NCBI RefSeq assembly: GCF_905475465.1
Contig: NC_062243.1
Coordinates: 2,923,501-2,987,500 of the forward strand
From: Pieris napi
Taxonomy: Eukaryota; Arthropoda; Insecta; Lepidoptera; Pieridae
Reading direction: 5' to 3'
Length of the DNA: 64,000 nt
The notes beneath the pieces were generated by a model that was not told the origin of the DNA, searched no databases, and saw nothing but the letters and a program-made list of their open reading frames with translations. Below, in pieces: positions 20,871 to 32,846 of this stretch; positions within the stretch are counted from its first letter, which is position 1, and the number at the start of each line of letters is the position of its first letter. The translations under genes were made by a program, and so were the position numbers.

Positions 20871-23865
20871 ATCATCAGTATGGGACTTTGAACCCCAGGT
20901 AAATTCAATAATATATACATATGTAAAACTGTCAAAACTGAAAACTTCAAATCGTAGATGAATGCCAAATTCCATTTCAACCCTTTTGTTTAGGAATTTG
21001 TAAACATTTATTAATCCCTGTACATGACCATTACGTAATAAAACTTTATACAAATGTTCCTCAAGAAAATAATGACATCCAACGATGCATTCAGCATCGG
21101 AATAATACCGCTCGTATCTCGTTTCACGAGACCTGCTAATGTCACGTGAAATAAGAGTAAAACAGGAATATTAAGAAGAGCTTGTGAAGGATTGTGTTTC
21201 AGCCGAAAAGAGTTGACGATAGTACTCAACTACTTTGTAATTTTGCATTTTATATACTGACTACATGAATAGATTTCAGACTTGAGAAAAGGGAAAATTT
21301 TTGAATGACGTACTCGTTTTGAATGTAAGAAAGTTGTATTTTTTGTAACCACTTCGCCTTTATGCAGTGTGTTGAGTATTTTATTCTTTGGTATGTATTT
21401 TTTGGCGGCTGTGTTTTTAAAACTAAAATAATTTTTTTTTTACATATGGATCTTTAATTTATATAAGCCGTTGGATACCTAAATACAAAAATTATTTTAC
21501 ATTACGCGAACATTGTCAAAAAAGTAATTTTTAATAAGATGATACTGTACATCCTTAAATTTATTTAAGTAATTTATTACTTCTTCAATATTTTGTTTAC
21601 CAATTCATTGACTTACTCAAATGAGAACATTATCACATTAAAATAAAAATACTAATGTTGTTTTATATTCGACGTAATTTTATGTCATCAAAAAATTATC
21701 TGATTAAAAGTATGTAAGTCATGTAATTATCTTATGAACAGCCATTTACAAACATAGACTTAAGATGAAATAATGGTTACCATAATTATGTTTTTTCTTA
21801 TGGTAATAAACAGATAATGTTTATTTTTCTCTATGATCATTTGTTGATGGTCTGTTAATATTTTCTATAGTATGCGTTTAAATGAGGCCCTAAAAGTGCG
21901 TTAAACAGACGGAGTAGAGTACTGGTTATTAAATGGTAAATTTAGGTTAAAATACTTTATAAATGGAAATTTAAAACAAATTAAAAAAGTTTGGTCTCTG
22001 TGACAGTGTTACCTTTAATGAAGAAATTCTGCCAGCATTATGGATATATTATCTGCTCATATCTTTAGCGTCAATAAATTTCAATAAACAAAGGGAGAGT
22101 CTCCTACATGGGGAATAAGTTTTTAAACCGGATTAAAACTAATTCAGTTTTGAAACACTTATCATACTTCACAGTGACGAAGTTTAGCGACAAAACGTTT
22201 CCAATAAAAATGCAAATATACTGTCTGAGCTGGTTTCCCGAGAATTGACTCGAGGACTAGTTTATCTCGACTTGTTTAAATATATATCTAGCGACTCATT
22301 CTTACAATAATATTTTAATTTATTTTAGGCTTCGTTGTAACAAAATGACGATCTTTCTACTGTCTACTTGTACTTTACGAATACGAATTATAATAATAAT
22401 AATAAAAACTTTATTTATGACAAAAGGGTTGTGACAAAATTTATATATCGCTAGTCCCACATTAGGGAGGCTCTGTGTTGGATAACTAGATAACAATTAT
22501 TCGTGTTAAAACAGATTTTTTTAAAAGTAATTGTAGTGTTACAACTATGTCTTATAAGACATTAAGTGTGAGTGAATGTGAGAGTGTGTGAACGGGTGTG
22601 TACGCTCATGTATTTGAGAGTTGTTATGATCGTGCGCTGTGTCTGTGTTAGTTTTTGGAACCTCAAACTCATGCCAAGATAAGTAGTAAGGCCTCTGTAG
22701 ATTCGAAATCCAATTTGGCTAGCTAATTTATATCACTAATTTCATAACTAATTAACTTATCAGACTTTTTGAAGTGAAACTTCTTTAGAACGTCACAAAG
22801 ATGTACAGCGTTTTTGTAGATTTTTTTCTTTTCTTTATTTTAGATAATGTGGACATAAGTTAGTTTAAAGTTAAATTATAGTTAGTTATTATGATAATAA
22901 TGACTTTGTTATATTATTTGGTAATTGTTACCATATTTATGGTGGTATTTCTATGTACATAACAACAACTAATTTAAGTTCTGGCTTTTAATTGGCCTTA
23001 GTATTCATTAATATAGAATGACTGGCAAAATTAAATTATGGGATTTGCTAGCTTAATTACTCAATAATTAATTTACAAAGAATTTTCATTTCTGACATGT
23101 GTACTTTGTACGCACGCACTTTTTTTTAAATTCATTGTTCAAAATATACAATTTACGTGTCAATGACCACATTCCTTATTACAAATAAAGCTCTGGACAG
23201 TCAGACGTCACGTAACAATAAAAAATACCACTGAGTCATACCGAACTGGGCTTTTATGTTGAGCTAAGTCCGATAAATAGAAGGTCAAGCTTGATAATGG
23301 CTTTTCCATTTGAAATGAATCAAATAATCTACGAATGTCTTAAAAAGCATTTCCATTTAATTACAGTTCCGATGAAGCTTACAAAAAGCTCTTCCGAGCT
23401 TTGAATGTTGCAAAAATGTGAATTGGAAATATGATTACGATCTTTTCATAGAAATCTTAAGATCTATGAAATAGTAGAAACCCGGAATCTTATTTAATGT
23501 CGGATTGCGGTCTTAAGCTGACGCTTGAGTATATACTGTGACTTAGAGAAATGAAAGCATTGCAAAAAATTTTGCTTAGTTCGGAAACGTTGAGAAATAT
23601 AGAGCTTTCGATTTTACGGAACAGTCTAGATAGATTGGGGTTTTCTTGTGTTTAGACTTTTTGATGAGTAGTAAAATTTATACGTTAACTTTACATTATT
23701 TGTGTAATGTTCTCAGAATGTTAAAATAAATATAATATAAAATTTCCATTTGCAGATATTAAGGATGTTTGTTGTTTAGTTTGATATTTTTTTTAACTAT
23801 ATGTAATATGTATTTTTGCACTTTGCACCTCATCTTATTTAGTAATATTTATTTTCTTTTCCCAC
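20871..23865. other. Long AT-rich stretch
   Basis: About 3 kb with no supported gene. It contains an (AAT)n microsatellite at about 22389-22403 and a short 'GAAGTGAAACTTCTTT' repeat at about 22774-22790. Minus-strand open frames near 20860-21230 are AT-driven and match nothing I know. Confidence 0.4.
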
Positions 23866-23985
23866 AGCGGTTGCCTGGAAGAGATCGCTCGAAAGCGATA
23901 AGGCCGCCAGTTGCCCCACTTTATATTTAATTATGTTAAATTTTTATATTGTACTGCAACGAAGTGTAAATAAATAAATGTTTAA
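23866..23985 (+). repeat. LINE 3'-terminal sequence
   Basis: GCGGTTGCCTGGAAGAGATC, a perfect short hairpin CGCTCGAAAGCG, ATAAGGCCGCC and a tail GTGTAAATAAATAAATG. Same family as 6535-6690. Confidence 0.65.
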
Positions 23986-25529
23986 AGTCCAAATCCTTAA
24001 TAGTTTTTTTTGTTCAATCAAATTGTAGTTGTAATTATCAAGTATTATAAAGGAGCTTCTCCGTGATTGTAAGTCAGTACATTCGTAACTACCAGTATAC
24101 TCACGGTCGTAATACTAGCAGTAAGCGACCAAGAATATCTTTTTGTTATTAATTAAATAATATAATAAGTGTCTTGTGTGTACCGATTCAATAATAAACT
24201 TTTAATATAATATTCAATGGCTATTTGAATAAGTCTCCCACTCCAAACATCACATTTGTAAGTGGGATATAAATTCTAAAGTATTTCTCCGTCAAAATCC
24301 AGTAATTAACTTATTAGACGCAATCAATTAGCTTATTCACGGTTGAAAGTATACAGTTTTAAATTAAATATATCCCGACAAGGGGGGTTATTCTAATGAA
24401 TATTAATGGGACAAACTCTTGGAATCAGCGTGACATGGGCCGCGGCTCGAAGGAGCCTTAAATAAATCACGGTTTCTATAGCCGTTAGGGCCTGTATAAA
24501 CAGTGATAAATTTTCTCTTGTTAAAAATTGTGTAATTCCCTTTTGCGGATTAAGAATCATATAAATTGCACGATTTGAGATAAGTTATTCAAATAAATAA
24601 CATTAGTTAAGTTACCTATATATATTTTAGTTAATTATTAGAAGCGTAAAAGTGTAAGCAATCATCGCACACGTGAAGCCTAAATGAGCCCTTTAGTTTT
24701 TACCACACTCATAAATTGTAATTTAACATTCTCATTTCTGACAATGTCCGTCCAATATGTCGATAATTGTATTGTAGTGTCACATAGATTAATGAACCCT
24801 TAGATAAGCCAAGCTAGTTTTAGTTAGCAACGCAACCCCACTACCCCTAACTTTATGATAGTTATAAGCCCATATTTTAAACGATTAAAGTCAGTTGCTA
24901 CCCAGCTTCAAACAATGTGTTTCGATTAACATACATCTGAACAACATCCATACAACAACCGCCACCAAACATAACTCTCGTATCACAGAGATTAGTTAAT
25001 AACGACAACCTTCGAGGCATATTTAGAGTCGTATGTCAAGAGTTAATGGCTACTTAAAAAAATTCTGAACAAACCTGGCTTAAATTATTTAACTTTCGTA
25101 GTTAAGTTGCTGAACTAAATCATTAGACATTAAAATATATGATTCTTATGTGTGTATGGTCGTACAAGCGTATTTTATTTTGATATATTACAAGCTATCT
25201 TTGTTCGGGTAATCCTTATTATAAGTGGTAAGATGAAAATAAACGAAATAATATATTTCGTAGCCATATTTGTGTTCGTATGAAGTAAATATTAAAGTCG
25301 GATAAGTGGAATTTATTAAAATAAATACAGTTTAATATAGCCTTAACGTCTGTTTCGTAGTGGTGTATTTGATAAGATATCAGGCCTTTAGGGATAACAG
25401 TACTTACCCCATTGTAAACTTAACGTTTTACTAGTTTAAACTGAGTTCTAAGATTTCCTAACATGTTAGTTAGTTAATAAGAAAAATTGAGATTTAAAAT
25501 GTGTAGGTTTTTTTGCTCTGGAAATGTGG
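23986..25529. other. AT-rich stretch, nothing recognised
   Basis: No coding signal with splice edges and no repeat that I can name. Confidence 0.35.
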
Positions 25530-25860
25530 TGTTGGAGGCGGTAGTAAGGATTCCCTGGACAGCTAAGGAAACAAACGTGACGTAATAAGACGGTTACAGG
25601 TAAAAAATCAACTTTCGAGTCTTTTTACCAACGCACCCTGAGTATTTTTGGACGTGTAACACGCACAAATCCAGAAACTCTAGATAAACTCATCGTAACC
25701 GACAGAATGGAGGGCACCACAACTTGAGGGTCTGGAGTAGGGGACTCGACCGATCAAGTAAAGGCCCTTACAGGTCTAACCCAGTAGTTTCCTCATCCAC
25801 TAGGCAGTTTTTAGGTCGAATCCAGAAATAAGCCTTATAGTATCTTCACGTACAACAACC
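25530..25860 (+). pseudogene. LINE reverse transcriptase C-terminal remnant
   Basis: Through several frames the plus strand keeps the order R-I-P-W-T-A-K-x-T-N-V, then D-K-L-I-V-T-D-R-M-E-G, then a decayed W-S-D-Q-V-K-A-L-T-G-L. This is the usual C-terminal tail of insect endonuclease-reverse transcriptase LINEs. Stops and frameshifts are common, so this is an old fragment. Confidence 0.55.
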
Positions 25861-26167
25861 AAGATATTTAATTATATTAATTTAATACGAAATTAAATAT
25901 GAAATGATTTAATATTTTGTCTAATTTTGGAGATAGATAAAAGTTTTACACTTAATATATACCATTCCCTCAATGGCCGGAAGCACACCTAACAATGTTC
26001 GTTCCCATACTCCTCCGAAACGGCTCAACCGATTCTTATGAAATTTTTGATGCATATTCAGTAAGTCTGAGAATCGGCTACTATCTATCTTTCAAACTCC
26101 TAAGTGATAAACACCCACACAAAAAATAAAAAAAACTTGGATATATTTTTTAATGATACAACATATA

Positions 26168-26835
26168 CGTAGTTGGTCCCAAAGTTCTGTCAATGTCACA
26201 TTATTTTTAAATTTCGAACATAATTTTATAAAAAAAATATTGCATTATATTTTTGAATGTTTGACTATTGTTTTAAAACATAAAACAAACACTTTCCGTA
26301 ATTTTTCAAGTATACCATATTATATATATATATATTTTTAAGTATACCAAGAGACGGTTTTGGATAACCTTGTCAAAGACCTGCCCAGCAAGCTATTTGT
26401 GGGACATCACTTCGTGTCCCAGCAGGACTCTGCGCCTTTACACACAGCCAAGACCACTCAAGCCTGGTTTGAGCGTCAAAACATCGACTCAATTAGACTC
26501 CAGTCCGGACCTTAATCCTTTGGACTATAAAATTTGGCAGGTCTTACAGAGGAAGGTCTGTGCTATACCACATAAAAAAATGGAAAATCTGAAGTCATCT
26601 TTATATAACGCAGTCACTGAAATCGACATGAATATGGTGCGTGCTGCGATAGACGACTGGCCGTGGCGGTTAAGGGCCTGTATTAAAAATAAGGGAGGTC
26701 ATTTCGAATAATTTCATGCTATTTCTATTCCTTAATTAATGTACTATAAATTGATATATCACTCATTAAAAAGTGATAAGTACTTTTGTTTTTATCATTA
26801 TTTCCATTTATGACAGAACTTTGGGACCGACTACG
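26168..26835 (+). mobile_element. Mariner/Tc1-type element, truncated
   Basis: Inverted ends of 25 bp differ at one position (left starts CGTAGTTGGTCCCAAAGTTC, right end read inward CGTAGTCGGTCCCAAAGTTC). The element is flanked by TA on both sides, the usual mariner target. At 668 bp it is about half the length of an autonomous element. Confidence 0.85.
26380..26711 (+). pseudogene. Mariner transposase C-terminal remnant
   Basis: In two frames the sequence keeps Q-Q-D-S-A-P-L-H-T-A-K (second catalytic Asp region), then W-F-E-R, and S-P-D-L-N-P-L-D-Y-K-I-W around the third catalytic Asp. It ends in G-G-H-F-E and a stop. The first Asp and the DNA-binding N-terminus are missing, and a frameshift lies at about 26490. 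It cannot be active. Confidence 0.8.
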
Positions 26836-26904
26836 TATACATACAGCCCCTAATTTTAACCCCTCTAGATCAACCCCTATTTTTTATTTTTTATTTAAAA
26901 CTTA

Positions 26905-27075
26905 TGACTTGAGCTCTGAGGTTTATATAGAGAAAAATCTCAGAAGAACATAAAAGTTTTCGTTCCGGAAAACCGAACAGTCTCTGGGGTAGCATAGCAA
27001 AATGTTCCACGTTGGTATGTGCTAAAAAGATAGGCTAGGCATTAAGGAGAAACGAAGTTCTCGGGGGCAGCTAGA
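26905..27075 (-). repeat. Interspersed repeat related to the 'CTAGCTG' family
   Basis: Shares GAACAGTCTCTGGGGTAGCA, AATGTTCCACGTTGGTATGT and GTTCTCGGGGGCAGCTAG with 8480-8672. It abuts the split CTAGCTGACC copy. Confidence 0.5.
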
Positions 27076-27667
27076 ATATAAAAAAACATAGTTTGTATTA
27101 TATTTACATTAATAAGATATATTTACACCTTATCGCCTATAAGCGATCTCCTCCTTAATATCAATTTGGATGATATTCATGTTTTTGTTCGTGTTCACTT
27201 CAGAAGTCATGTCATTAACAACCATCAATATTCAAACAAGTCGTGAGACGCAAATTATTGGCCGAATTATTTCCACCTTTTCACAGTTCCATAGCATTTC
27301 CCCTTAATTGCTGTCTGGGACTCACTAATTGCTTAAGTTCAGAGATCTTTTGGCTCTACAGTTAAGTGTCCAACTACTATTAAAAATTTCTTAAGTCTGT
27401 TTTGAAGTTTTGGTGTTTAAATTATTTATCAAGCAACGTCGAGATTTCGGGATTACTTAATTAAAGTGCAAGGGTGCATGAATTAAATAATGTATGAAAT
27501 TTCCAAAGTTGTTGGTTTATTGCTTTAGTTACCCATTAAAATTTATTTTAGACATAGAGAGTGCGAGAGAGAGAAAGTACTCGTATGACTGCGTAGAACT
27601 TGCAATATTCAATATTATAACCAGTCTATAGATGTATGACTCAACATTTTAATATTGAGCAGCTATT
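27076..27667. other. AT-rich stretch, nothing recognised
   Basis: Contains a short GA-rich run at about 27557-27577. No gene is seen. Confidence 0.35.
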
Positions 27668-27950
27668 GAGCAGTGTTGGCCTAGTGGCTTCAGCGTGCGA
27701 TTCTCACCCATGAGGTCGTAGGTCCGATCCCCGGCTGTGCACCAATGGACTTTCTGTCTATGTGCGCATTTAACATTCGCTCGAACGGTGAAAGAAAACA
27801 TCGTGAGGAAACTGGGTTGCCTTAGACCCATACGACCTGTGTCAGGCACAGAAGGCTGATTACCTACTTGCCTATACATTGCCAAATGATCATGAAACAG
27901 ATACAGAAATCTGAGGCCCATACCTAAAATGGTAGCACCATTGATTTATT
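27668..27950 (+). repeat. tRNA-derived SINE
   Basis: A-box-like GTTGGCCTAGTGGCTTCAGC, B box GGTCCGATCCC, GCACCAATGGACTTTCT, TGCCAAATGATCATGAAACA and the end GGTAGCACCATTGATTTAT. Same family as 13436. Confidence 0.85.
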
Positions 27951-28494
27951 TTTTTAATTTTATATATTTTAATCTATGTGTATAGATGTATGACTCAATG
28001 TTTATTGATATTCCAAATATAACCTACTACAAACAAACGCAAAAACTTATAAACCTCTTTTATATTAGTCTTGATTTCAAAAGGCCGACCTAGATGTACT
28101 AATAATTAATTAAAAATAATTGTACAAAACACAACGTCTTATCTAAAAAGGGTGTTCATTTTATTAATTTATTCCTATGGCAAGTTCTAGTTTCATATAA
28201 ATTAGAAATACACAAATTTATTGCCAAACTACATATAAATTAACTTAAACCACTTAAAAATACAATTGCTACGTGTACATAATGGTTATATTGTTTTACG
28301 TTCACATAAATATATAAAACTTAATTACACCGAACGTTGTGAAACACTTATAAAAAACACTCCGTTGCGAAACTAGGCAGTAAAAACTAAGGTGGCCACT
28401 AAAAAGCTACAGCGATGTTAAACATGAAAAAATAGGAGCGCGGAATTGAGAGCGCGAATGAAAAGATCTCGTGTGGAAGCCACCGTCCAGATGT
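27951..28494. other. AT-rich stretch, nothing recognised
   Basis: No supported feature. A slightly GC-richer block at 28370-28490 lies just downstream, in minus-strand terms, of the possible exon at 28495. Confidence 0.3.
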
Positions 28495-28612
28495 TTAACA
28501 TTCATTGAGGTAGGGTACAGACACATCAAGCCGAACACTGCTCAAACCTATGAACTCTGGTTCTTCAAAATATGTCATGGCCTCCGAAACTAAAATGTCC
28601 ATCGCTCCATGT
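28495..28612 (-). CDS. Possible terminal exon, unrecognised
   Basis: After an acceptor ending TTTTTCAAAG (28613) the minus strand has 38 open codons and a TAA at 28495-28497. The peptide begins H-G-A-M-D-I-L-V-S-E-A and ends S-V-P-Y-L-N-E-C. Its composition looks protein-like and not AT-driven. The R-H-G-A start recalls class II histidyl-tRNA-synthetase-like domains, but this is too short to assert. No upstream exon was found. Confidence 0.3.
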
Positions 28613-28867
28613 CTTTGAAAAATTAAAGTGAATTGCAATCTTATAAAAAATATTTAATTTCAAATGTAATAAACTCGTTGCTAGAATTATTACAATATTA
28701 ACAAACGTATTAAATATTATAATAAAAACACTTTCCAATAAACTTTAAAAGCGTATTCGTATTTTTCGTTAATATGTCTCAATAATTAATAATTATACGC
28801 CTAAAAGTCAAAACTTAAAAATATATTATTCTTATATGCAACTTCTATTCTATTTATTATAGAATTA

Positions 28868-29222
28868 CTAGCTGACCCGGCAAGCGTTGATTTGCCATGT
28901 ATATTATTTATAGTAAAAAAAATTTTAGTTCAATAAAAATAACTATCTACTATAATAAAAAATAGGGGTTGATCGTAGAGGGTAGTTGAAAATTAGGTGT
29001 TGTGTGTATTTTTTATGCTGTATCATAAAAAAATAAAAACAAAAAATTTGTTTAAAAATAAAATAAATGTTTTGGGGTGGATACCCCTTATCACTTAGGG
29101 GTTTCAAAGATATATAGTAGATGATTCTCAGACTTACTGAATTTTCATAGAGAATATCATAAGAATCCGTCGATCCGTTTCGGAGGTGTTTGGGAACGAA
29201 CATTGTGACACGAGAATATTAT
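28868..29222 (+). repeat. Interspersed repeat, 'CTAGCTGACC' family
   Basis: The fullest copy: ACTAGCTGACCCGGCAAGCG at the head, then AGGGGTTGATCGTAGAGGG, ATGCTGTATCATAAAAAAAT, the TTTCGGAGGTGTTTGGGAAC block and an end GACACGAGAATATTATATA. Confidence 0.75.
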
Positions 29223-30458
29223 ATATGTAGATTGTAGATATTTTATTCGACTTTAATATCATTGATTATTGATTTAAAAATTAGCGCAAAGTTCGCTTAG
29301 TGGGTTAGTATGCGATTTTCAACTCGTTGGAAGGAACGATGTCTTATAGTTTGAACACCAGTTAGGTTTACTTTTATTTTCGCAATTAAGTCTGGTGTTG
29401 TAAATTATTTTTTATAATATTTTATCTCGAATAAACCAGCATAACGAGGAATAGTGCGTTATATTGTCTATACTATGAAGAAAAATACATTACTATGAAT
29501 AAAAATTATCAATGATTCCGTGGCAGAAGTTTGTGATAAATACCCGTTAATTCGATTTATTACAGCTAAATGCTCATACACCTTTATCTCGTCTCTTTCG
29601 AGTAACCACGAAGCATCCGATCCGATAGCATTTTAATTTATGAGATTGAATTTTTAAGTTAGCTCAAGTAAGCAAAGTTTAAACAATTCAGTGCAGTATT
29701 CTCAAGCTGAACCACGGGCTGTAGCGCTTTGCGGATCTTGTTGTTATGTAAATAGTTATCTTATTAAATTCCATCGCAATGTCCTGAATACTTTTGCCTA
29801 CGTTTTTTTAATTCATTTACTTTTAAAAGTTTAATCATTTAATTTAATAAATGTCTTATGTTTTACTCTGCTGAGAAGGTTATTGTAATATCAATGTATG
29901 TAATTTGTAGGAAATAGAATGGAGTGCTAGGTACTTATTAGAAGGCTTTAATGGGGACACGCGAAGAGATAGTTTCTAATGTAATAACAGTATCATCAGC
30001 GGGAGATTACACAGATATACAACCCTAAGCACACTATAAAAAAAGGGTGCGTGTACTTATGTACGCGCGTAAGAAGTTATACTTCTTTGGCATTATTAAA
30101 AATTGTTTTTGATTGCATGCAAATAATTAATTACTACAATTAAATAATCAAAGACTGGAAAAGGAGTCATTATAGTCAATAAAGTTCAGTTTACATTTGA
30201 AAAATTAAATAAACAAATATTTATTAATATTATATTTATATTTATTATTATTTTATAATATTAATTAGTATTGATTTAAATATTAAATTTAAATCACTTC
30301 TGATTATAATTCCTCCAAGACCTTAGAGACCTCCCGTAGAACAATTTTTTGCCGCTGATGACCTCATCTATCCCCTATTTGCGTTTGATCCACGACTTTT
30401 TGGCCACCCTGTATAATGAAAACACGCGTTTTAAAATATGTAGAAACTCAAAGCATGT
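29223..30458. other. AT-rich stretch with a repeat scrap
   Basis: At 30043-30095 is the GCGTGTACTTATGTACGCGC / AAGAAGTTATACTTCTTTGG repeat also seen at 2376. At 29290-29330 CGCTTAGTGGGTTAGTATGC could be a decayed SINE head. No gene is seen. Confidence 0.35.
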
Positions 30459-30713
30459 TTTTTTTTTTAAAGACAATTCACACCAATTGACCGAGTCCCA
30501 TGCTAAGCTGGTGAAGCTTGTGGTATGGGTACTAGGCAACGGATATACATACATATTATAGATAGATAGACATATAAATACACTTTTTAAACACCCAAGA
30601 CCTAAGCACAACACCAAATGCTCATCACATCGATGTTCGTCTCAGCCGGGGATCGAACCCGGGACCCATGGATTCGCAGTCAGGGGTACTAACCACTAGA
30701 CCAATGAGTCGTC
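30459..30713 (-). repeat. Second tRNA-derived SINE family
   Basis: On the minus strand it begins GACGACTCATTGGTCTAGTG (box A, 30713) and has a perfect B box GGTTCGATCC inside CCCGGGTTCGATCCCCGGCT. It continues with ATCGATGTGATGAGCATTTG and CACCAGCTTAGCATGGGACT and ends in an A run (plus-strand T run near 30460). The head resembles tRNA-Asp/Glu, but the acceptor stem does not close, so it is a SINE and not a tRNA gene. The family is distinct from the 13436 type. Confidence 0.8.
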
Positions 30714-30879
30714 AATTGTGGATCAATATTATAAATATAAATACACAGTGGCGGCATGCGTGCCAACATGCGCCACTAACTTCATTCTGTTAATTTTGTG
30801 TCACGGTGCGCGCGCATCGTAAAATTTCACTCTCATCAATTTTTCATAACGCGCCTGAAGAAGTATATCTTCAAAAATA

Positions 30880-31186
30880 AATCATTGGCGTTACAACCTC
30901 TTTAGGTTTTGGCCTTAGATTACTGAATTTCTTTCATGATCATTTTTAAATCTAATAGGCAAGTAGGTGATCAGCCTCCAGTGCCTGACACACGCCGTGG
31001 ACTTTTTGGGTCTAAGGCAAGCCAGTTTCCTCACGATGTTTTCTTTCACCGGTCGAGCGAATGTTAAATGCGCAAATAGACAGAAAGTCCATTGGAAAGT
31101 ACACAAGAAAGTACACAGCCGGGAATCAATCGTACGACCTCAGGGGTGAGCATTGCACGCTGAAGCACGACTTACACTGCTCAATA
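30880..31186 (-). repeat. tRNA-derived SINE
   Basis: Reverse copy of the 13436 family. The plus strand shows GGCGTTACAACCTCTTTAGG, CAGCCTCCAGTGCCTGACAC, TCCTCACGATGTTTTCTTTC and the complement of the A-box region near 31160. The B box is decayed and a short duplication (AAAGTACACA) interrupts it. It lies just outside the satellite array. Confidence 0.75.
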
Positions 31187-31312
31187 GCTGCTCAAGATTA
31201 AAAAATGTTGAATGTGCTGTTGTCACACATCTATAGACTGGTCATAATATTGAATGTTTAAAGAAAAACGCTTTTTAACGGATTAAAGTTCTGTATTATT
31301 ATAAATTTACAA

Positions 31313-31434
31313 CTATTTGACCAGGACGCCGAGAAGCCGAGGCTTGATTAAACAATTATTATTTAGATCGGAGCTGTCCAAAAAAACAAATATTATTTAG
31401 ATGGGTTAGGTTAGGTTAGGTTAGGTTAGGTTAG
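31313..31434 (+). repeat. Satellite unit with TTAGG telomere repeats (left end)
   Basis: A partial unit (GACGCCGAGAAGCCGAGGCT, GATCGGAGCTGTCC, ATTATTTAGATGGG) is followed by six TTAGG-type repeats up to the BEL element. The same unit recurs from 44185 to 44841 and at 51205-51326, so the array was once continuous. Confidence 0.9.
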
Positions 31435-31612
31435 TGTTCGGAAAGTAACCGAACACTTTGTAAAATAGCATAAGTACATATAGTTACGCCGCCTGCGCGC
31501 GACGCTTTTCTATAACATCAGTGTATCATCAACCATCTCCGCGATCACTCATTAAATTAGTTTTTAAGAGCAAAGCAATCATTTATTTAAATATCATTAA
31601 AGTGTTTTGGCA
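31435..31612 (+). repeat. BEL left LTR, first part
   Basis: First 178 bp of the left LTR, nearly identical to the right LTR. It is cut at AAAGTGTTTTGGCA by the LINE insertion, and that 14-mer is duplicated on the far side. Confidence 0.92.
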
Positions 31613-32099
31613 AAAAAAAAAAATAAAAAAAATAGGGTAGTCGTAACGTTTGCATCGAGTCCACAAAAAAAAAAACAATTAAATATAGTTAATGGTAAAA
31701 ATATACTATAAAAAGTAATAATTAAACAATATCAGCGGAATATCTATCCCTGGAAAAGATAGTTACTTTGTGGACAACGGAATAAATACAAAAAATCTAC
31801 TTTTCAAAAGTGTTATTGTGTTGGTGACTAAAAAAAAAAAAAAACGTGAACAATAAAATATATGCAAGTGAAGTGAGAAAGAAAAATTTGCTTAACTTTC
31901 TACGTGGTTATTTTGTATCTACGACCGTGTTGCTTAAACATAATACCAAATAAAGTTCGAGGTAAATACGTAGAAATTACTGTAAAGAGCATTTATTGCA
32001 GTGACATTTGTACTGTCACATTATTGAAGGAGCATTTGTTACTGTGCAATTTCGGAATTCTTTATATTTCCTATACTATAATTTTTTTAACAACACAAA

Positions 32100-32846
32100 A
32101 TGGATGTTCAATTTCAACTTTTATTTGACAAAGTGAAAAATGAAATGCAAAAACAAACCACGGAGCTACAAACTTCTATAACTAACAAAATAATGGAGAG
32201 AATGGATGAAAAGTTACAACCTATCATAGCAGACAATAAAATCCTAAAAACAAAATTAGAAAACGTCGAGAAAGACCTGGAAACCTTAAAAAGAGCTAAG
32301 AAACAAAATAATTTAATAGTTTTTGGTATAAAAGAGGACGAAAACTCTAACCTAGAACTACTACAAAAAGTGAAAAAAGTTCTTAAAACCGACTTAAGCA
32401 TAAATATTGAAGATCACGATGTGAATAACATCTATCGCATTGGAAAAGCAGGTGATAAGTCAAGACCTACCTTGGTATCTTTCGTGAATGAATGGAAAAA
32501 GAACGAAATAATGAAAATGAAGAAAAATCTTAAAGATGTATACATTTCAGAAGATTATACTAAGGAAGTGCTGGAGAAAAGGAAAACACTGCAGCCACAA
32601 CTTATAGAGGAGAGAAAGAAAGGAAATATCGCATACTTAAAATTCGATAAAATAATAATAAAAGGAAAAAGCAATACAAGCAATGGAAAACGGAGAAGAG
32701 AAACATCAACATCACCAGAAAATAATAATCAACCAAGGAAACAACAAACCTTCATGCCATCGAACGCCAACAGATTAAATGCTTTTGATTTAATGCGAAC
32801 TAGAAGCAATTCCCTCCCCTCAAACTCATTAGATAATAAGCAATAA
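32100..32846 (+). CDS. LINE ORF1 protein, L1 transposase_22-like
   Basis: 248 residues from an ATG to TAA. Residues about 5-70 are charged and heptad-like, a probable coiled coil. Residues about 72-180 follow the RNA-binding part of L1 ORF1 proteins (N-L-I-V-F-G-I-K-E-D, then V-N-N-I-Y-R-I-G-K and R-P-T-L-V-S-F). The basic tail (K-R-R-R-E-T) is low in structure. In this family ORF1p binds the element RNA and acts as a chaperone. The stop is followed in the same frame by the endonuclease ORF (TAA CAA TTG). Confidence 0.85.
   Translation: MDVQFQLLFDKVKNEMQKQTTELQTSITNKIMERMDEKLQPIIADNKILKTKLENVEKDLETLKRAKKQNNLIVFGIKEDENSNLELLQKVKKVLKTDLSINIEDHDVNNIYRIGKAGDKSRPTLVSFVNEWKKNEIMKMKKNLKDVYISEDYTKEVLEKRKTLQPQLIEERKKGNIAYLKFDKIIIKGKSNTSNGKRRRETSTSPENNNQPRKQQTFMPSNANRLNAFDLMRTRSNSLPSNSLDNKQ

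Larger units (their letters stand above)
25985..26900 (-). repeat. 'CTAGCTGACC' family copy split by a mariner element
   Basis: The reverse-strand repeat runs from CTCCGAAACGGCTCAACCGA (about 26012) to ATGATACAACATA (about 26165). It resumes at CATACAGCCCCTAATTTTAA (26838) through AACCCCTATTTTTTATTTTT (about 26893). The 668 bp in between is the mariner-type insertion. Confidence 0.65.

Noticed and set aside
30640..30713. A tRNA gene
   Set aside because: Boxes A and B are perfect, but the acceptor arm does not pair and a SINE body with an A tail follows.
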